Shown: positions 8,454 to 20,174, counted from the stretch's first letter. The stretch is 64,000 nt of DNA from Nocardioides aromaticivorans (GCF_013408525.1 NZ_JACBZM010000001.1:1054001-1118000); one strand, 5' to 3'. Program-made: numbers and translations. The notes: generated by a model from the sequence alone, not told the origin.

Positions 8454-9137
8454 ATGGAGTGGATCGACCTGCTCGAGAGCACGACCGGACGGTTCGCCGA
8501 CGTGCTCGCCACGGGCGACCTGGACGCCGACGTACCGACCTGTCCGGGGTGGACGCTGGCCGACCTCGGCGAGCACACCCGCTGGACCCATGCCTGGGCG
8601 GCCCACGCCGTCACCGCTGGTACGCCGGACGGCGACTCCCCTCCGCCCGGCCTCGACCGCGACGCGCTCGTCGCCGGCTACCGCGCGGCCGCCGGGGTGC
8701 TCCTCGACGCGCTGCGGGGGGCTGCGCCGGACGCCCCGGCGTGGACCTTCGGCGCCGACCGGACCAGCGGCTTCTGGCGTCGCCGGCAGGTCCACGAGGT
8801 CACCATGCACCTGTACGACGCCCTCGCCTCCCAGCGCGCGACCGACGCCTGGGGCATCGACCCCGAGCTCGCGTGGGACGGCGTCGAGGAGGTCGCGACC
8901 GTGTTCTACCCGCGCCAGGTGCGGCTCGGGCGCACCGATCCGCTGCCCGCGCCGGTCCGCCTGACGGCGACCGACCTGGCCCGGTCCGTCGTCCTCGAGC
9001 CGTCCGGGGACGGCGCGCAGTCCGACGAGGTCGAGCTCGCCGCACCCGCGAGCGAGCTGCTGCTGGTCCTCTGGGGACGCCTGCCGGCGACCGGCCCTGC
9101 GGCGGAGGTGCTCGCGCAGGCGCGGGTCACTCCCTGA
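8454..9137 (+). CDS. maleylpyruvate isomerase family mycothiol-dependent enzyme
   Basis: A 227-aa protein with a DinB-like four-helix N-terminal domain. The motif VPTCPGWTLADLGEHTRWTHAWAAHAV near residues 22-50 supplies a metal-ligand histidine, and RRQVHEVTMHLYDA (about 105-120) supplies two more. This is the signature of the actinobacterial maleylpyruvate isomerase/MDMPI family, in which mycothiol is the cofactor. The substrate is unknown. The ATG at 8454 lies 80 bp from the divergent sigma factor start. Its 3' end overlaps the convergent small gene by 11 bp. Confidence 0.85.
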   Translation: MEWIDLLESTTGRFADVLATGDLDADVPTCPGWTLADLGEHTRWTHAWAAHAVTAGTPDGDSPPPGLDRDALVAGYRAAAGVLLDALRGAAPDAPAWTFGADRTSGFWRRRQVHEVTMHLYDALASQRATDAWGIDPELAWDGVEEVATVFYPRQVRLGRTDPLPAPVRLTATDLARSVVLEPSGDGAQSDEVELAAPASELLLVLWGRLPATGPAAEVLAQARVTP

Positions 9138-9378
9138 CCGACGACCTGGCCCACTCCGCCGGGCAGTGCTCGTGCTCGCGGCAGCAGGCGTGCGGGTACA
9201 TCTCCTCGTCCGGCCACGGGTGCGACCAGCCGGCGCCGCCGAGCTCGGGGTGCGTGCACTTGTAGCGCTCCGCACGGTCGGGAGCCGTCGCGAGCTGCAG
9301 GACGGCCGCGCGCTCGTGGGTGAGCTCGCCGCGGCGGTCGAGCAGCCGGGCGACGTCGGAGAGGGTGGGAGCAGGCAT
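9127..9378 (-). CDS. small Cys/His-rich hypothetical protein
   Basis: An 83-aa protein. An N-terminal helix (LSDVARLLDRRGELTHERAAVL) is followed by a cluster of cysteines and histidines: C41, H43, H53, H63, C65, C66, H69, H71 and C72. The spacing suggests a metal site, but I do not recognise the family. Translation starts at an ATG (9378-9376). It is 11 bp convergent-overlapped with the mycothiol-enzyme gene and follows the SIMPL-domain gene by 11 nt, so it is probably in one transcript with it. Confidence 0.6.
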   Translation of the reverse strand: MPAPTLSDVARLLDRRGELTHERAAVLQLATAPDRAERYKCTHPELGGAGWSHPWPDEEMYPHACCREHEHCPAEWARSSVRE

Positions 9379-9389
9379 CGGCGGGCAGC

Positions 9390-10064
9390 TCAGCCGGCGA
9401 CGAAGCGGGCGTCGACCTCGGCCGACACCTCGATGTCCTCGGGCGAGAGCTCGAGCTCGGCGCCGCCGGAGCTGTCCTTCGCCGCTGCCATCCGGGCGTA
9501 GGGAGCGGCACCGCCGCCGGCGACGTGCAGGCCGTTGCCGAGCATGCCGGCGTCGGCGACCGCGACCGGCCGGACGGGACCGAGGTCGAGCGCGTCGGCG
9601 TACTCCTGGGCCCGGCGGGCGGCGTCCTGCACCGCGCGGGTGCGGACGGCGCGCTCGAGGTCCTGGCGGTTGTTCTCGGTGAGGGCCCAGACCACGCCGT
9701 CGAGGCCGAAGCCCTGCGTCGAGGAGACGTGCTGGCTGACCCAGCGGCCGAGGGCGTCGAAGTCGCGGAACTTCACCTCGACGCCGACGCTCGCATGATG
9801 GACGAGCGGGAGCTGCTTGCCGTCCTGGTTCCAGGGCCGCTGCGCCCACGTGCGCACGTGCTTCGTGGACCACCAGGTGACGGGTCCCTGGTTCGGGTCG
9901 TGGAGCGCCTTGATCGAGGACTTCACGGCGTCGAGGTCGGCGACGACCCGGTCGTACACGGGCTGGGGCTTCGGACCCTCGCACGACAGGGTGACGTGGG
10001 CGGTGCCGCGCTCGGGGCGCTGGAAGGCGCTGTAGGACCCGCGCACGGTGAACTCGGTGGCCAT
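9390..10064 (-). CDS. SIMPL domain-containing protein (DUF541)
   Basis: A 224-aa protein with the N-terminal strand FTVRGSYSAFQRPERGTAHVTLSCEG and a C-terminal DLGPVRPVAVADAG segment, as in SIMPL/DUF541 proteins. Unlike many members it has no signal peptide or membrane segment, so a cytoplasmic location is likely. The molecular role of the family is not well defined. It lies 24 nt downstream of the methyltransferase gene on the same strand, consistent with a truA-methyltransferase-SIMPL transcript. Confidence 0.8.
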   Translation of the reverse strand: MATEFTVRGSYSAFQRPERGTAHVTLSCEGPKPQPVYDRVVADLDAVKSSIKALHDPNQGPVTWWSTKHVRTWAQRPWNQDGKQLPLVHHASVGVEVKFRDFDALGRWVSQHVSSTQGFGLDGVVWALTENNRQDLERAVRTRAVQDAARRAQEYADALDLGPVRPVAVADAGMLGNGLHVAGGGAAPYARMAAAKDSSGGAELELSPEDIEVSAEVDARFVAG

Positions 10065-10088
10065 GGCGCCACTGTAGGAGCAGCGCGG

Positions 10089-10688
10089 TCAGGCGCGGCG
10101 GGTCTCGAGCACCCGGAAGCCCTTCGCGCTCGCGACCCGCTCGGTCGGGAAGCCCTGCTCGCCCAGCCAGCGCTGCAGCGAGTCGGCGCCGAGGTTCTTG
10201 CCGACGACCATCACCGCGCGACCGCCCGGCGCGAGGCGCGGCAGCCAGGTGAGCAGCAGCTCGTGCAGGGCGGCCTTGCCGATCCGGATCGGCGGGTTCG
10301 ACCAGATCTCGTCGAACTCCGCGTCGGCCGGCACCTCCTCGGGCACCGATGCCGTGAACCGGTCCGCGACCCCCAGGGACTCCGCGTTCTCGGTGGCGAG
10401 GAGCACCGCGCGCTGGTTGACGTCGACGGCGGTCACGACGGCCGACGGAGCGGCGATCGCGCAGGCGAGCCCGATGACGCCGTACCCGCAGCCGAGGTCG
10501 AGGATCCTCCCGCCCGCGGGCGGCTCGGTCTCCCGGAAGAGCACCGACGTGCCGATGTCGAGCCGACCCTGGGCGAACACGCCGGAGCCGCTGGCCAGGC
10601 GCAGCTCGTGTCCCCAGACCTCCGTCTCGACGGGTGCGCGCTGGAAGGCGACCGAGGGATCGGCGGAGAAGTAGTGCTCGTCGCTCAC
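10089..10688 (-). CDS. RsmC-like class I SAM-dependent methyltransferase
   Basis: A 199-aa single-domain methyltransferase. It has the SAM motif ILDLGCGYGVIGLACA (about residues 60-75), the acidic VTAVDVNQRAVLLATEN loop, and the catalytic-type motif WSNPPIRIGKAALHELL (NPP[FI]), which is typical of RsmC/RlmG N2-guanine rRNA methyltransferases. Only the catalytic half of full-length RsmC is present, which is common in actinobacteria. The GTG at 10688 overlaps the truA stop as GTGA, so the two RNA-modification genes are coupled. Confidence 0.85.
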   Translation of the reverse strand: MSDEHYFSADPSVAFQRAPVETEVWGHELRLASGSGVFAQGRLDIGTSVLFRETEPPAGGRILDLGCGYGVIGLACAIAAPSAVVTAVDVNQRAVLLATENAESLGVADRFTASVPEEVPADAEFDEIWSNPPIRIGKAALHELLLTWLPRLAPGGRAVMVVGKNLGADSLQRWLGEQGFPTERVASAKGFRVLETRRA

Positions 10689-11545
10689 TCGTGGTCCCCG
10701 CTCTCCCCGACGCCGGTACGACGCGCCGACGTGAGCTCCACCCGGGCGGCCAGGTCGGCGTCGGCCGGGTAGGCAACCTCCTCCAGCGTGAGCCCGTGGG
10801 CAGCGACGACCACCACGCCCGGGTCCCGGCGCCGGCCGGTGAGGATCTCCCGCGCCCAGGCGGGGTCCTTGCGCCCCTCCCCGATCGCGACCATGCAGCC
10901 CACCAGCGCGCGCACCATCGAGTGGCAGAACGCGTCGGCCTGCACGTGGCCGGTCAGCAGGCCGTCGTCGGACCGGGTCCAGCCGAAGGCGAGCAGCGTG
11001 CGGATCGTCGTCGCGCCCTCGCGCTGCTTGCAGAAGGCGGCGAAGTCGTGGAGGCCGACCAGCGACGCGGCGGCCTCGTCCATCGCCGCCACGTCCAGCT
11101 CGCGCGGCCACGCGAGCACGTGGTTGCGGGTCAGCGGGTCGACACGGGCCGGGTCGTCGACGATCCGGTAGGCGTAGCGGCGCCACAGGGCGGCGAACCG
11201 CGCGTCGAAGCCCTCCGGCGCGGGCGTGATGCGGCGTACCCGGACGTCGCGGGGCAGGAAGCCGTTGACCCGTCGGACGAGCACGTCGAGCTGGGTGAGA
11301 TAGCGCGCCGCCGCCGGCGAGCCCTCCTCCGGGTCCTCCGGTACGTCGACGTGGACGACCTGGCCGCGGGCGTGCACGCCCGCATCGGTGCGGCCGGCGC
11401 AGGTCACCTGGAGCGACCCCTCGGGGACCCGCAGCACGGTGGTGAGCGCGATCGTCAGCTCGCCCTGCACGGTCCGCAGGCCCGGTTGGGCCGCCCAGCC
11501 ACGGAAGTCTCCGCCGTCGTAGGCGAGGTCGATCCGCAGGCGCAC
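10685..11545 (-). CDS. truA: tRNA pseudouridine(38-40) synthase TruA
   Basis: A 286-aa enzyme that isomerises uridines 38-40 of the tRNA anticodon arm. The catalytic aspartate D54 lies in CAGRTDAGVHARGQV. Further family segments are the N-terminal LRIDLAYDGGDFRGWAAQPGLRTVQGEL and, near the C-terminus, FCHSMVRALVGCMVAIGEG. The start is a GTG at 11545. It is the first gene of a coupled cluster with the RsmC-like methyltransferase. In many actinobacteria truA follows the ribosomal alpha operon; here it does not. Confidence 0.95.
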   Translation of the reverse strand: MRLRIDLAYDGGDFRGWAAQPGLRTVQGELTIALTTVLRVPEGSLQVTCAGRTDAGVHARGQVVHVDVPEDPEEGSPAAARYLTQLDVLVRRVNGFLPRDVRVRRITPAPEGFDARFAALWRRYAYRIVDDPARVDPLTRNHVLAWPRELDVAAMDEAAASLVGLHDFAAFCKQREGATTIRTLLAFGWTRSDDGLLTGHVQADAFCHSMVRALVGCMVAIGEGRKDPAWAREILTGRRRDPGVVVVAAHGLTLEEVAYPADADLAARVELTSARRTGVGESGDHE

Positions 11546-11573
11546 CCGAGAATCCTAGGAGGTGCGGACGCGA

Positions 11574-12905
11574 TCAGTCCCACGGAGTCGCGCCGCTGCC
11601 CTCCTTCACCTTGCGGTGGTGCGCCTCGAGCGCGTCCTCCGCGTCGGTGTCGGCGCGGCCGATGTCCTCGATCGCGAGCTCGAGGGTCTTCGCGCCGTTG
11701 CGGGTCTCCCACGAGAGGTCGCGGATCAGGTCGATGAGGATCCACTGGAAGTCGGAGAACTCCGAGCTGATGCCGTTGTAGCCACGACCGATGCTGCCGT
11801 CGCGGTAGGCCTCGTACGTCGCCAGGTAGGCCTGGCTCCGCGCCGAGTCGAGGTCGTCGGCGATGAGGGGCAGGTAGGTCCTGGTGATCTCGTCGACGAG
11901 CGCGCGGGTGATGATGATGATGTTCGCCTGCGAGTCGTCGCTGATGTCGAGGAGCGCCGGCCGCTTGAGGTCGTAGGAGCTCTGGTCGGCCCGCACCTTG
12001 CCGATGTTGGTGGTGAGGTTCTCGGCGAGGGCGTCCTCCTCGGCCTTGATCGCGTTCGACAGGTCGTCGAGCGCCTTGCCCAGGCCCTTCATCAGGCCCT
12101 CGTAGTCGAGCGAGGGCGTGGTCGCCTTCTCGCCCTTCTTGGTGGTGGTGTCGGTCAGGATCTTCAGGCCCTGCCCGGCGCCCTTGAGCGCGGTCGAGGC
12201 ACCACCGGTCGCGAAGAGGCCGACGCCCTCGACGGCGTACCCGGCGACCTGGAGGACCACCTCCCAGCTGATCCCGCCGCCGTTCGCATAGGCGTCGAGC
12301 GCCTTCTGCGTCTCGCCCACGATGTCGGCGACCGTCTTGCGGGCACGGATCCAGATCTCGTTGGTGGCCGCCAGGGCCCCGCCGAGGATCACGGTGATGC
12401 CGTGGTGGCCCCCGATGGCCTTCTCCAGCTGGAGCAGGAACTCGGCCTTGAAGGTCGCGATGGTCGTGCCCGACATCGCGTGCAGGTTGGAGTTGATGCC
12501 CTGCAGGTAGCCGGGGATGTTGCCGCCGCCCGTGCCGCCCGACGGGGAGAAGGACAGCAGCCGGTTGGCCTGGCGCATCTGCTCGATGTCGTCGGCGAGG
12601 AGCGTCGCGGTGTCCGGGAGGTCGAGCCACTTCTTCAACGTCGAGTCGATGTTCGAGCGGACCGAGTCGAAGGCGGCGCGCCACTTGGCGTCCTGGCCCT
12701 CGTTGCCGATGTCCCAGAAGCCGCTCCAGCTCCAGTCGCCGCCACCCTGGCCGTCCCCGCCCGGACGGGTGACGTAGTTGTCGCCGAGGTGGTACTTGTT
12801 GCCGTCGTCGATGTGCCAGCCCTGCGACTTCATGTAGGCGTCGATCGCAGAGCGCTTGAGCTCGCCGATCAGGGTGGGCAGGTTCTCGTACGTGCGGTCG
12901 GTCAT
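11574..12905 (-). CDS. hypothetical 443-aa helical protein
   Basis: No family was recognised. The protein has an N-terminal helix, a Gly/Trp-rich segment (about 48-68), a Gly-rich linker (GGTGGGN, about 120), a moderately hydrophobic middle ([22 protein letters not shown], about 218-240) and long charged helices to the C-terminus. There is no signal peptide. The layout recalls large helical WXG/ESX-type substrates, but no neighbouring secretion genes are present and no clear YxxxD/E export motif was seen. It lies between truA (same strand, 28 nt downstream) and divergent xseA. Confidence 0.65.
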   Translation of the reverse strand: MTDRTYENLPTLIGELKRSAIDAYMKSQGWHIDDGNKYHLGDNYVTRPGGDGQGGGDWSWSGFWDIGNEGQDAKWRAAFDSVRSNIDSTLKKWLDLPDTATLLADDIEQMRQANRLLSFSPSGGTGGGNIPGYLQGINSNLHAMSGTTIATFKAEFLLQLEKAIGGHHGITVILGGALAATNEIWIRARKTVADIVGETQKALDAYANGGGISWEVVLQVAGYAVEGVGLFATGGASTALKGAGQGLKILTDTTTKKGEKATTPSLDYEGLMKGLGKALDDLSNAIKAEEDALAENLTTNIGKVRADQSSYDLKRPALLDISDDSQANIIIITRALVDEITRTYLPLIADDLDSARSQAYLATYEAYRDGSIGRGYNGISSEFSDFQWILIDLIRDLSWETRNGAKTLELAIEDIGRADTDAEDALEAHHRKVKEGSGATPWD

Positions 12906-13020
12906 CTCTTGCTCCCTGGCTCGATGTCGTGACGTGCGGCCGGCGTCTCCCGGAGCGACCACGGCGGAACCGTCACCCTCTCGAGCGTCTCCAGCACCGC
13001 GCGTCCCAAACGGCGGCGGC

Positions 13021-13026
13021 TAGGCT
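13021..13026 (+). promoter_or_regulatory. putative -10 box (TAGGCT) of xseA, leaderless type
   Basis: The hexamer TAGGCT ends 7 nt before the GTG of xseA. Transcription would then begin at or next to the start codon. No Shine-Dalgarno sequence is seen. Confidence 0.4.
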
Positions 13027-13033
13027 CGCCGCC

Positions 13034-14260
13034 GTGGCGCTGGAGACCTCCCTCGAGAAGCCGGCTCCGGTCCGGGCGATCGCGAATGCGATCTCCGGCT
13101 GGATCGACCGGCTCGGTCCGGTGTGGGTCGAGGGCCAGGTGACCCAGGTGAGCCGCCGCCCGGGGCTGCAGACGGTGTTCCTGACGCTGCGCGACTCGGT
13201 CGCCGACATCTCGGTCCCGGTCACCTGCTCGCGGGTCCTCTTCGACGGGTTGCCGACCCGCGTCGAGGAGGGCGCGAGCATCGTCATCCACGCCAAACCG
13301 TCGTACTACGCCAACCGCGGCTCGATGTCGCTGCAGGCGCGCGACATCCGGCTGGTCGGCCTCGGCGAGCTGCTGGCCCGGCTGGAGCAGCGCCGGCAGC
13401 TGCTGGCGGCCGAGGGCCTCTTCGCCCAGGAGCTGAAGCGGCCGCTGCCGGCGCTGCCGGTCCGGGTCGGGCTGGTGACCGCGCCGAAGTCCGCCGCCGA
13501 GCGCGACGTCGTCGAGAACGCCACCCGCCGGTGGCCGGCCGTCCGCTTCGAGATCGCGTACGCCGCCATGCAGGGCCACCGCTCGGCCGCCGAGGTGATC
13601 GAGGCGGTCCGCCGCCTCGACGCGCACCCCGAGGTCGACGTCATCGTCATCGCCCGCGGCGGCGGATCCGTCGAGGACCTGCTGCCCTTCTCCGACGAGG
13701 GGCTGATCCGCGCCGTGGCCGCGGTGCGGACGCCGGTCGTGTCGGCCATCGGCCACGAGCCCGACTCGCCGCTGCTCGACCTCGTCGCCGACCGGCGCGC
13801 GTCCACGCCGACCGACGCGGCCAAGATCGTGGTGCCCGACATGGCCCAGGAGCGCGCCCGGGTCGTCGAGGCCAGGGTGCGGCTTCGCCAGGCCGTGGTC
13901 GCCCGGCTCGACCGCGAGCAGGCCCAGCTCGACGCCCTCCGCTCGCGGCCGTCCCTGGCGGACCCGACCTCGCTCCTCGACGTCCGCGCCGCCGAGCTCG
14001 ACGACTGGCGGGCCCGGATCCGGCGCCAGCTCGAGTGGCAGCTCGACCGCGCCGCCGACGACGTCCACCACCACCGTGCCCGGGTGCAGGCGCTGTCGCC
14101 GCTCGCCACCCTGCAGCGCGGCTACTCCGTGCTGCAGGACGCCGACGGCCACGTCGTCACCAGCGTCGAGGGCATCGCCGCCGGGGCCGCCCTCAGCGTG
14201 CGGGTCGCCGACGGCCGCATCCACGTGACCACCACCGCCATCGAGGAGAGCCATGACTGA
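13034..14260 (+). CDS. xseA: exodeoxyribonuclease VII large subunit
   Basis: A 408-aa catalytic large subunit of ExoVII, which degrades single-stranded DNA in both directions. It has an N-terminal OB fold ([36 protein letters not shown]) and a central catalytic region with [43 protein letters not shown] and [28 protein letters not shown] long helical C-terminal stretch ends in LQRGYSVL. The GTG at 13034 gives a normal N-terminus; it is preceded by a TAGGCT hexamer and no ribosome-binding site. The stop overlaps xseB by 8 nt. Confidence 0.95.
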   Translation: MALETSLEKPAPVRAIANAISGWIDRLGPVWVEGQVTQVSRRPGLQTVFLTLRDSVADISVPVTCSRVLFDGLPTRVEEGASIVIHAKPSYYANRGSMSLQARDIRLVGLGELLARLEQRRQLLAAEGLFAQELKRPLPALPVRVGLVTAPKSAAERDVVENATRRWPAVRFEIAYAAMQGHRSAAEVIEAVRRLDAHPEVDVIVIARGGGSVEDLLPFSDEGLIRAVAAVRTPVVSAIGHEPDSPLLDLVADRRASTPTDAAKIVVPDMAQERARVVEARVRLRQAVVARLDREQAQLDALRSRPSLADPTSLLDVRAAELDDWRARIRRQLEWQLDRAADDVHHHRARVQALSPLATLQRGYSVLQDADGHVVTSVEGIAAGAALSVRVADGRIHVTTTAIEESHD

Positions 14261-14471
14261 CGCGACCACCGACGCCGCGACCCCGTCCTACGAGGAGGCG
14301 CGCGCCGAGCTCGTCGAGGTGGTCCGCCAGCTCGAGGCCGGCGGTACGACGCTCGAGGAGTCGCTCGCGCTCTGGGAGCGCGGCGAGCGGCTCGCCACGG
14401 TCTGCCAGGACTGGATCGACGGGGCGCGCGAGCGGCTCGAGGCGGTGCTCGGCCAGGGCGACGAGGACTGA
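14253..14471 (+). CDS. xseB: exodeoxyribonuclease VII small subunit
   Basis: A 72-aa accessory subunit that coats the helical arm of XseA. The sequence [54 protein letters not shown] is the family helical hairpin over nearly its whole length. The ATG lies inside the last codons of xseA (8-nt overlap), as expected for stoichiometric coupling. The acidic C-terminus is ordinary. Confidence 0.95.
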   Translation: MTDATTDAATPSYEEARAELVEVVRQLEAGGTTLEESLALWERGERLATVCQDWIDGARERLEAVLGQGDED

Positions 14472-14474
14472 GGG

Positions 14475-16358
<1,884 letters not shown>

Positions 16359-16359
<1 letters not shown>

Positions 16360-17147
16360 TGTCCGCGCCCACCCGGCACGTCGGCCTGCCGCGCTGGATC
16401 CACGTCCCCGCGCTGCTGGCCGGCGTGTTCGTGGTGCTGCCGGTCGCCGCGCTCGCCACCCGGATCGCCTGGTCCGACTTCCCGGGGCTGGTGAACTCCC
16501 CGGCGGCGCGGACCGCCCTCGGGCTGAGCCTGCGCACCTCGACCGCCAGCACGCTGCTGTGCCTGCTCCTCGGGATCCCGCTGGCCGTCGTACTCGCCCG
16601 GAGCGAGGCGCGGTGGCTCGGCGTCGCGCGCTCGCTGGTGCTCCTCCCCCTCGTGCTGCCGCCCGTCGTGGGCGGCATCGCGCTGCTGGCGGCGTTCGGC
16701 CGCCAGGGCCTGCTCGGGGCGCAGCTGGACGCGTGGGGCGTCCAGGTCGCGTTCTCGACGATCGCCGTGGTGATGGCGCAGACCTTCGTGTCGCTGCCCT
16801 TCCTGGTCGTGAGCCTCGAGGGGGCGCTGCGCACCGCCGGGGAGAGGTACGACGTCGTGGCGGCCTCGCTCGGCGCCGCACCGACGACGGTACTGCGCCG
16901 GGTGACGCTGCCGCTCGTGCTGCCCGGCCTGGCGTCGGGGGCCGTGCTCGCGTTCGCCCGCTCGCTCGGGGAGTTCGGCGCCACGGTCACCTTCGCCGGC
17001 AGCCTCGAGGGCACCACGCGCACGCTGCCGCTGCTGATCTACAACCTGCGGGTGACCGACGCCGACGCGGCCGTCGCCATGTCGCTCCTGCTGGTCGTCG
17101 TGGCCGTCGTGGTGATCGGCCTGGTCCGGCCGCGGGGTGCGCTGTGA
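16359..17147 (+). CDS. modB: molybdate ABC transporter permease ModB
   Basis: A 262-aa permease with about five or six membrane segments. The coupling-loop signature [33 protein letters not shown] (about 150-185) binds the ATPase, and [13 protein letters not shown] is typical of ModB/CysT-type proteins. The ATG at 16359 overlaps the modA stop; a GTG one codon upstream is equally possible. It ends in an overlap with modC (GTGA). Confidence 0.94.
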
Positions 17148-18184
17148 GCCTCGTCGTCGACGTGCGGGTCGCCGACCGCGACGTGGAGATCGCCTTCGAG
17201 GTCGCCGCCGGCGAGACGGTCGCGATCCTCGGCCCCAACGGGGCCGGGAAGTCGACCACCCTCGACGTCGTCGGCGGGCTGCTGCGCCCGGACTCCGGCC
17301 GGGTCGTGCTCGACGGGAAGGAGCTGACGGGTGCCGACCGGTGGGTCGCGCCGCACGCCCGCCGCACCGCCCTGCTCGCCCAGGACCCCCTGCTCTTCCC
17401 CCACCTCTCCGTGCTGGAGAACGTCGCCTTCGGCCCGCGCAGCCGTGGCGCCGGCCGCGCGGCAGCGCGGGAGACCGCCCTGGCCTGGCTGGCCGAGGTC
17501 GACGCCACCGGGCTGGCCGAGCGCCGGCCGGCGCAGCTCTCCGGCGGCCAGGCCCAGCGCGTCGCCGTCGCCCGCGCCCTCGCCGCCGACCCGCAGCTGC
17601 TGCTCCTCGACGAGCCGATGGCCGCGCTCGACATCGCCGTCGCGCCCGCGCTGCGCCAGCTGCTGCGCACCGTGCTGGCCGACCGGACCGCCGTGGTCGT
17701 CACCCACCACGTGCTGGACGCGCTCCTCCTGGCCGACCGGGTGGTCGTCCTCGAGGGCGGGCGCGTCGTCGAGCAGGGGCCCGCCGGCGTCGTACTCTCC
17801 CGGCCGCGGAGCGCCTTCGCCGCCCGCTTCGCCGGCCTCAACCTGGTCAGTGGGGTCGCCACCCCCGACGGTGTACGACGCCCCGACGGCTCGGTCCTCC
17901 ACGGCACCGCCACCGACCCGGCCCCGCGCGAGGGCAGCGAGGCCGTCGCGGTGTTCCGTCCCTCGGCCGTCGCCGTGCACCGTGAGCCGCCCGGCGGCAG
18001 CCCCCGCAACGTGCTCTCCGTCCGCGTCGAGGAGCTGGAGCCGCTCGGCGACGTGGTCCGGGTCCGCGCGGGCGACCTGGCCGCCGACGTCACCGTCGCG
18101 GCGGTCGCCGAGCTCGGCCTCGCGCCCGGCCAGGAGGTCAGCTTCGTCGTGAAGGCGACCGAGGTCGACGTCTACCCACGGTGA
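17144..18184 (+). CDS. modC: molybdate ABC transporter ATP-binding protein ModC
   Basis: A 346-aa ATPase. Walker [10 protein letters not shown] is at 30-38, the Q-loop is in [12 protein letters not shown], the signature is [15 protein letters not shown], Walker B is [12 protein letters not shown], and the switch histidine is in VVVTHH. A C-terminal TOBE domain (about 280-345, [22 protein letters not shown]) can sense molybdate. The GTG at 17144 overlaps the modB stop as GTGA. With its neighbours it forms a complete ModABC importer plus regulator. Some relatives transport sulfate, but the TOBE regulator upstream favours molybdate. Confidence 0.92.
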   Translation: MSLVVDVRVADRDVEIAFEVAAGETVAILGPNGAGKSTTLDVVGGLLRPDSGRVVLDGKELTGADRWVAPHARRTALLAQDPLLFPHLSVLENVAFGPRSRGAGRAAARETALAWLAEVDATGLAERRPAQLSGGQAQRVAVARALAADPQLLLLDEPMAALDIAVAPALRQLLRTVLADRTAVVVTHHVLDALLLADRVVVLEGGRVVEQGPAGVVLSRPRSAFAARFAGLNLVSGVATPDGVRRPDGSVLHGTATDPAPREGSEAVAVFRPSAVAVHREPPGGSPRNVLSVRVEELEPLGDVVRVRAGDLAADVTVAAVAELGLAPGQEVSFVVKATEVDVYPR

Positions 18185-18225
18185 GACGCGGACGTCGCGA
18201 GTCACGTCACACCCGGCACGAACGA

Positions 18226-18231
18226 TAAAGT
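18226..18231 (+). promoter_or_regulatory. putative -10 box (TAAAGT) of glpX, leaderless type
   Basis: The hexamer TAAAGT ends 7 nt before the glpX ATG. No ribosome-binding sequence is seen between them. Confidence 0.4.
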
Positions 18232-18238
18232 TCGCCCC

Positions 18239-19252
18239 ATGAACGACGCCCTCGCCGTGGAGCCGCCCGCCCCCGACCGCAACCTCGCCCTCGAGCTGGT
18301 GCGCGTCACCGAGGCTGCCGCCATGGCCGCCGGCCGCTGGGTCGGCCGGGGCGACAAGAACGGCGCCGACGGTGTGGCCGTCCAGGCCATGCGCGTGATG
18401 ATCTCGACGATCGGCATGAACGGCACCGTCGTCATCGGCGAGGGCGAGAAGGACAACGCCCCGATGCTCTACAACGGCGAGTCCGTCGGCGACGGCACCG
18501 GCCCGGAGTGCGACGTCGCGGTCGACCCCATCGACGGTACGACGCTCACCGCCAAGGGCATGGCCAACGCCGTGGCCGTCCTGGCCGTCGCGCCGCGGGG
18601 CACGATGTACGACCCGTCCGCCGTGTTCTACATGGAGAAGCTCGTCACCGGCCCCGAGGCCGCCGACGTCGTCGACATCCGCTACCCCGTCGCCGAGAAC
18701 ATCCACCAGGTCGCGAAGGCCAAGGGCTCGAACACCTCCGACGTCACCGTCGTCGTCCTCGACCGGCCGCGTCACAACCAGCTCGTCGAGGACATCCGGG
18801 CCACGGGTGCGCGGATCAAGTTCATCACCGACGGCGACGTCGCGGGCGCCATCATGGCGGCCCGCGCCGGCACCGGCATCGACCTGCTGATGGGCATCGG
18901 CGGCACCCCCGAGGGCATCATCGCGGCCTGCGCGATGAAGGCCATGGGCGGCACGATCCAGGGTCGGCTGTGGCCGACCGACGACGAGGAGCGCCAGCGT
19001 GCGATCGACGCGGGCCACAACCTCGACCCCGACCACATCCTCACCACCGACACCCTGGTGACCGGCGACGACTGCTTCTTCGTGGCCACCGGCATCACCG
19101 ACGGCGAGCTGGTCAGGGGCGTCCGCTACCGCGCCGGCGGCGCCATCACCGAGTCGCTGGTCATGCGCTCGCGCAGCGGCACGATCCGGACCATCACGTC
19201 CGAGCACCAGCTGTCGAAGCTGCGCAGCTTCAGCTCGATCGACTTCGACTGA
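18239..19252 (+). CDS. glpX: class II fructose-1,6-bisphosphatase GlpX
   Basis: A 337-aa metal-dependent gluconeogenic phosphatase, converting fructose 1,6-bisphosphate to fructose 6-phosphate. It has [15 protein letters not shown] (about 63-77), the metal-binding [15 protein letters not shown] (about 95-110), [14 protein letters not shown] and [23 protein letters not shown]. This is the only type of FBPase in most actinobacteria. The gene stands alone, between modC and a convergent hydrolase. Three in-phase repeats of GTCAGGCC lie after its stop. Confidence 0.95.
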   Translation: MNDALAVEPPAPDRNLALELVRVTEAAAMAAGRWVGRGDKNGADGVAVQAMRVMISTIGMNGTVVIGEGEKDNAPMLYNGESVGDGTGPECDVAVDPIDGTTLTAKGMANAVAVLAVAPRGTMYDPSAVFYMEKLVTGPEAADVVDIRYPVAENIHQVAKAKGSNTSDVTVVVLDRPRHNQLVEDIRATGARIKFITDGDVAGAIMAARAGTGIDLLMGIGGTPEGIIAACAMKAMGGTIQGRLWPTDDEERQRAIDAGHNLDPDHILTTDTLVTGDDCFFVATGITDGELVRGVRYRAGGAITESLVMRSRSGTIRTITSEHQLSKLRSFSSIDFD

Positions 19253-19257
19253 TCCGA

Positions 19258-19289
19258 GTCAGGCCTCGGGTCAGGCCCGGGGTCAGGCC
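19258..19289. repeat. 12-bp direct repeat at the hydrolase stop codon
   Basis: GTCAGGCC occurs at 19258-19265, 19270-19277 and 19282-19289, exactly 12 bp apart. Read on the minus strand, each copy carries TGA in the same frame as the hydrolase gene, so its stop codon is present three times in phase. Confidence 0.8.
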
Positions 19290-20116
19290 GTCTCGACGAC
19301 GCTGAGGGGCGTCGACGAGGCGGCGCCGTGGCGCAGCAGCGACGACGACACCACGTCGATGACCCGCGGGTCGACGGCCATGCCGATGTGCGACGCACGC
19401 ACCTCAACCGCCTCGCCCTGGGGGTCGATGCACGCCTTCCAGTCGACGATGCCGTCGCGCCGGGAGTAGATGTTCGTCATCGCGACGTCGGCGCGCAGCG
19501 GCTCCTGCGACTCGGTGAAGGACAGGTGCGCGCACTCACCGCCGACGCAGTCCGCCGACATCAGCGTCGAGAAGCCGGCGTCGGAGAGCCGGTTGAGCAC
19601 GCGCACGCCGCGAGTCAGCACGGCGTGGTGGGCGGCGGGCGCCCGCATCGGGCTGCCCATGGTGACGATGCCGGCGACCAGGTCGGGGCGGCGGGCGGCC
19701 AGGCCCCGGGAGATCATCCCGCCGAGGCTGTGCCCGACGAGCTGGACCCGCGCGCCCCGGCGCTCCGCGATCTGCTCGATGCGCGCCTCGAGGGTGAGCG
19801 CCGAGTTGAGGGTGCAGCCGATGTTGGCGTGGATCTGCGAGCGGTAGGTCCGGAAGCCACGGGCACGCAGCTCGGCGGCCATCGCGGTCAGCGTCCAATC
19901 GCCCGCGAGGAATCCGGGGATGAGCAGGACCGGCTCGGCCGCGCGGGCGGCGGCGCGGGCGGCGTACGGCGTCTGGCGACGCGTGCGACGGGTGGCGCCG
20001 CGTCGTACGGCGAAGCGGCCGGCCTCGGTCACCAGACTGCCCTCGCGCAGCAGCGCGGCCAGCGCCGGACGGCCGTAGCCGTCGGGCAGCAGCCAGGGCG
20101 CCAACGTGTTGCTCAC
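19283..20116 (-). CDS. alpha/beta-hydrolase, triacylglycerol lipase-like
   Basis: A 277-aa predicted esterase or lipase. The nucleophile elbow GHSLGG has Ser130, the oxyanion-hole region is VLLIPGFLAGDWTL (about 63-76), and HIGMAVDPRVIDVV near the end probably holds the catalytic histidine. It resembles the short actinobacterial lipase-like hydrolases (PGAP1/lipase class 2 style). There is no clear signal peptide. The GTG at 20116 is the first strong start; a TTG at 20146 would add 10 residues. It diverges from another alpha/beta-hydrolase gene 58 bp away. Confidence 0.8.
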   Translation of the reverse strand: MSNTLAPWLLPDGYGRPALAALLREGSLVTEAGRFAVRRGATRRTRRQTPYAARAAARAAEPVLLIPGFLAGDWTLTAMAAELRARGFRTYRSQIHANIGCTLNSALTLEARIEQIAERRGARVQLVGHSLGGMISRGLAARRPDLVAGIVTMGSPMRAPAAHHAVLTRGVRVLNRLSDAGFSTLMSADCVGGECAHLSFTESQEPLRADVAMTNIYSRRDGIVDWKACIDPQGEAVEVRASHIGMAVDPRVIDVVSSSLLRHGAASSTPLSVVETA

Positions 20117-20174
20117 GTCACAAACGGTACCCAGTTGAAACGGCAACTACACGGGATTGGGCACACTGGTTGAC

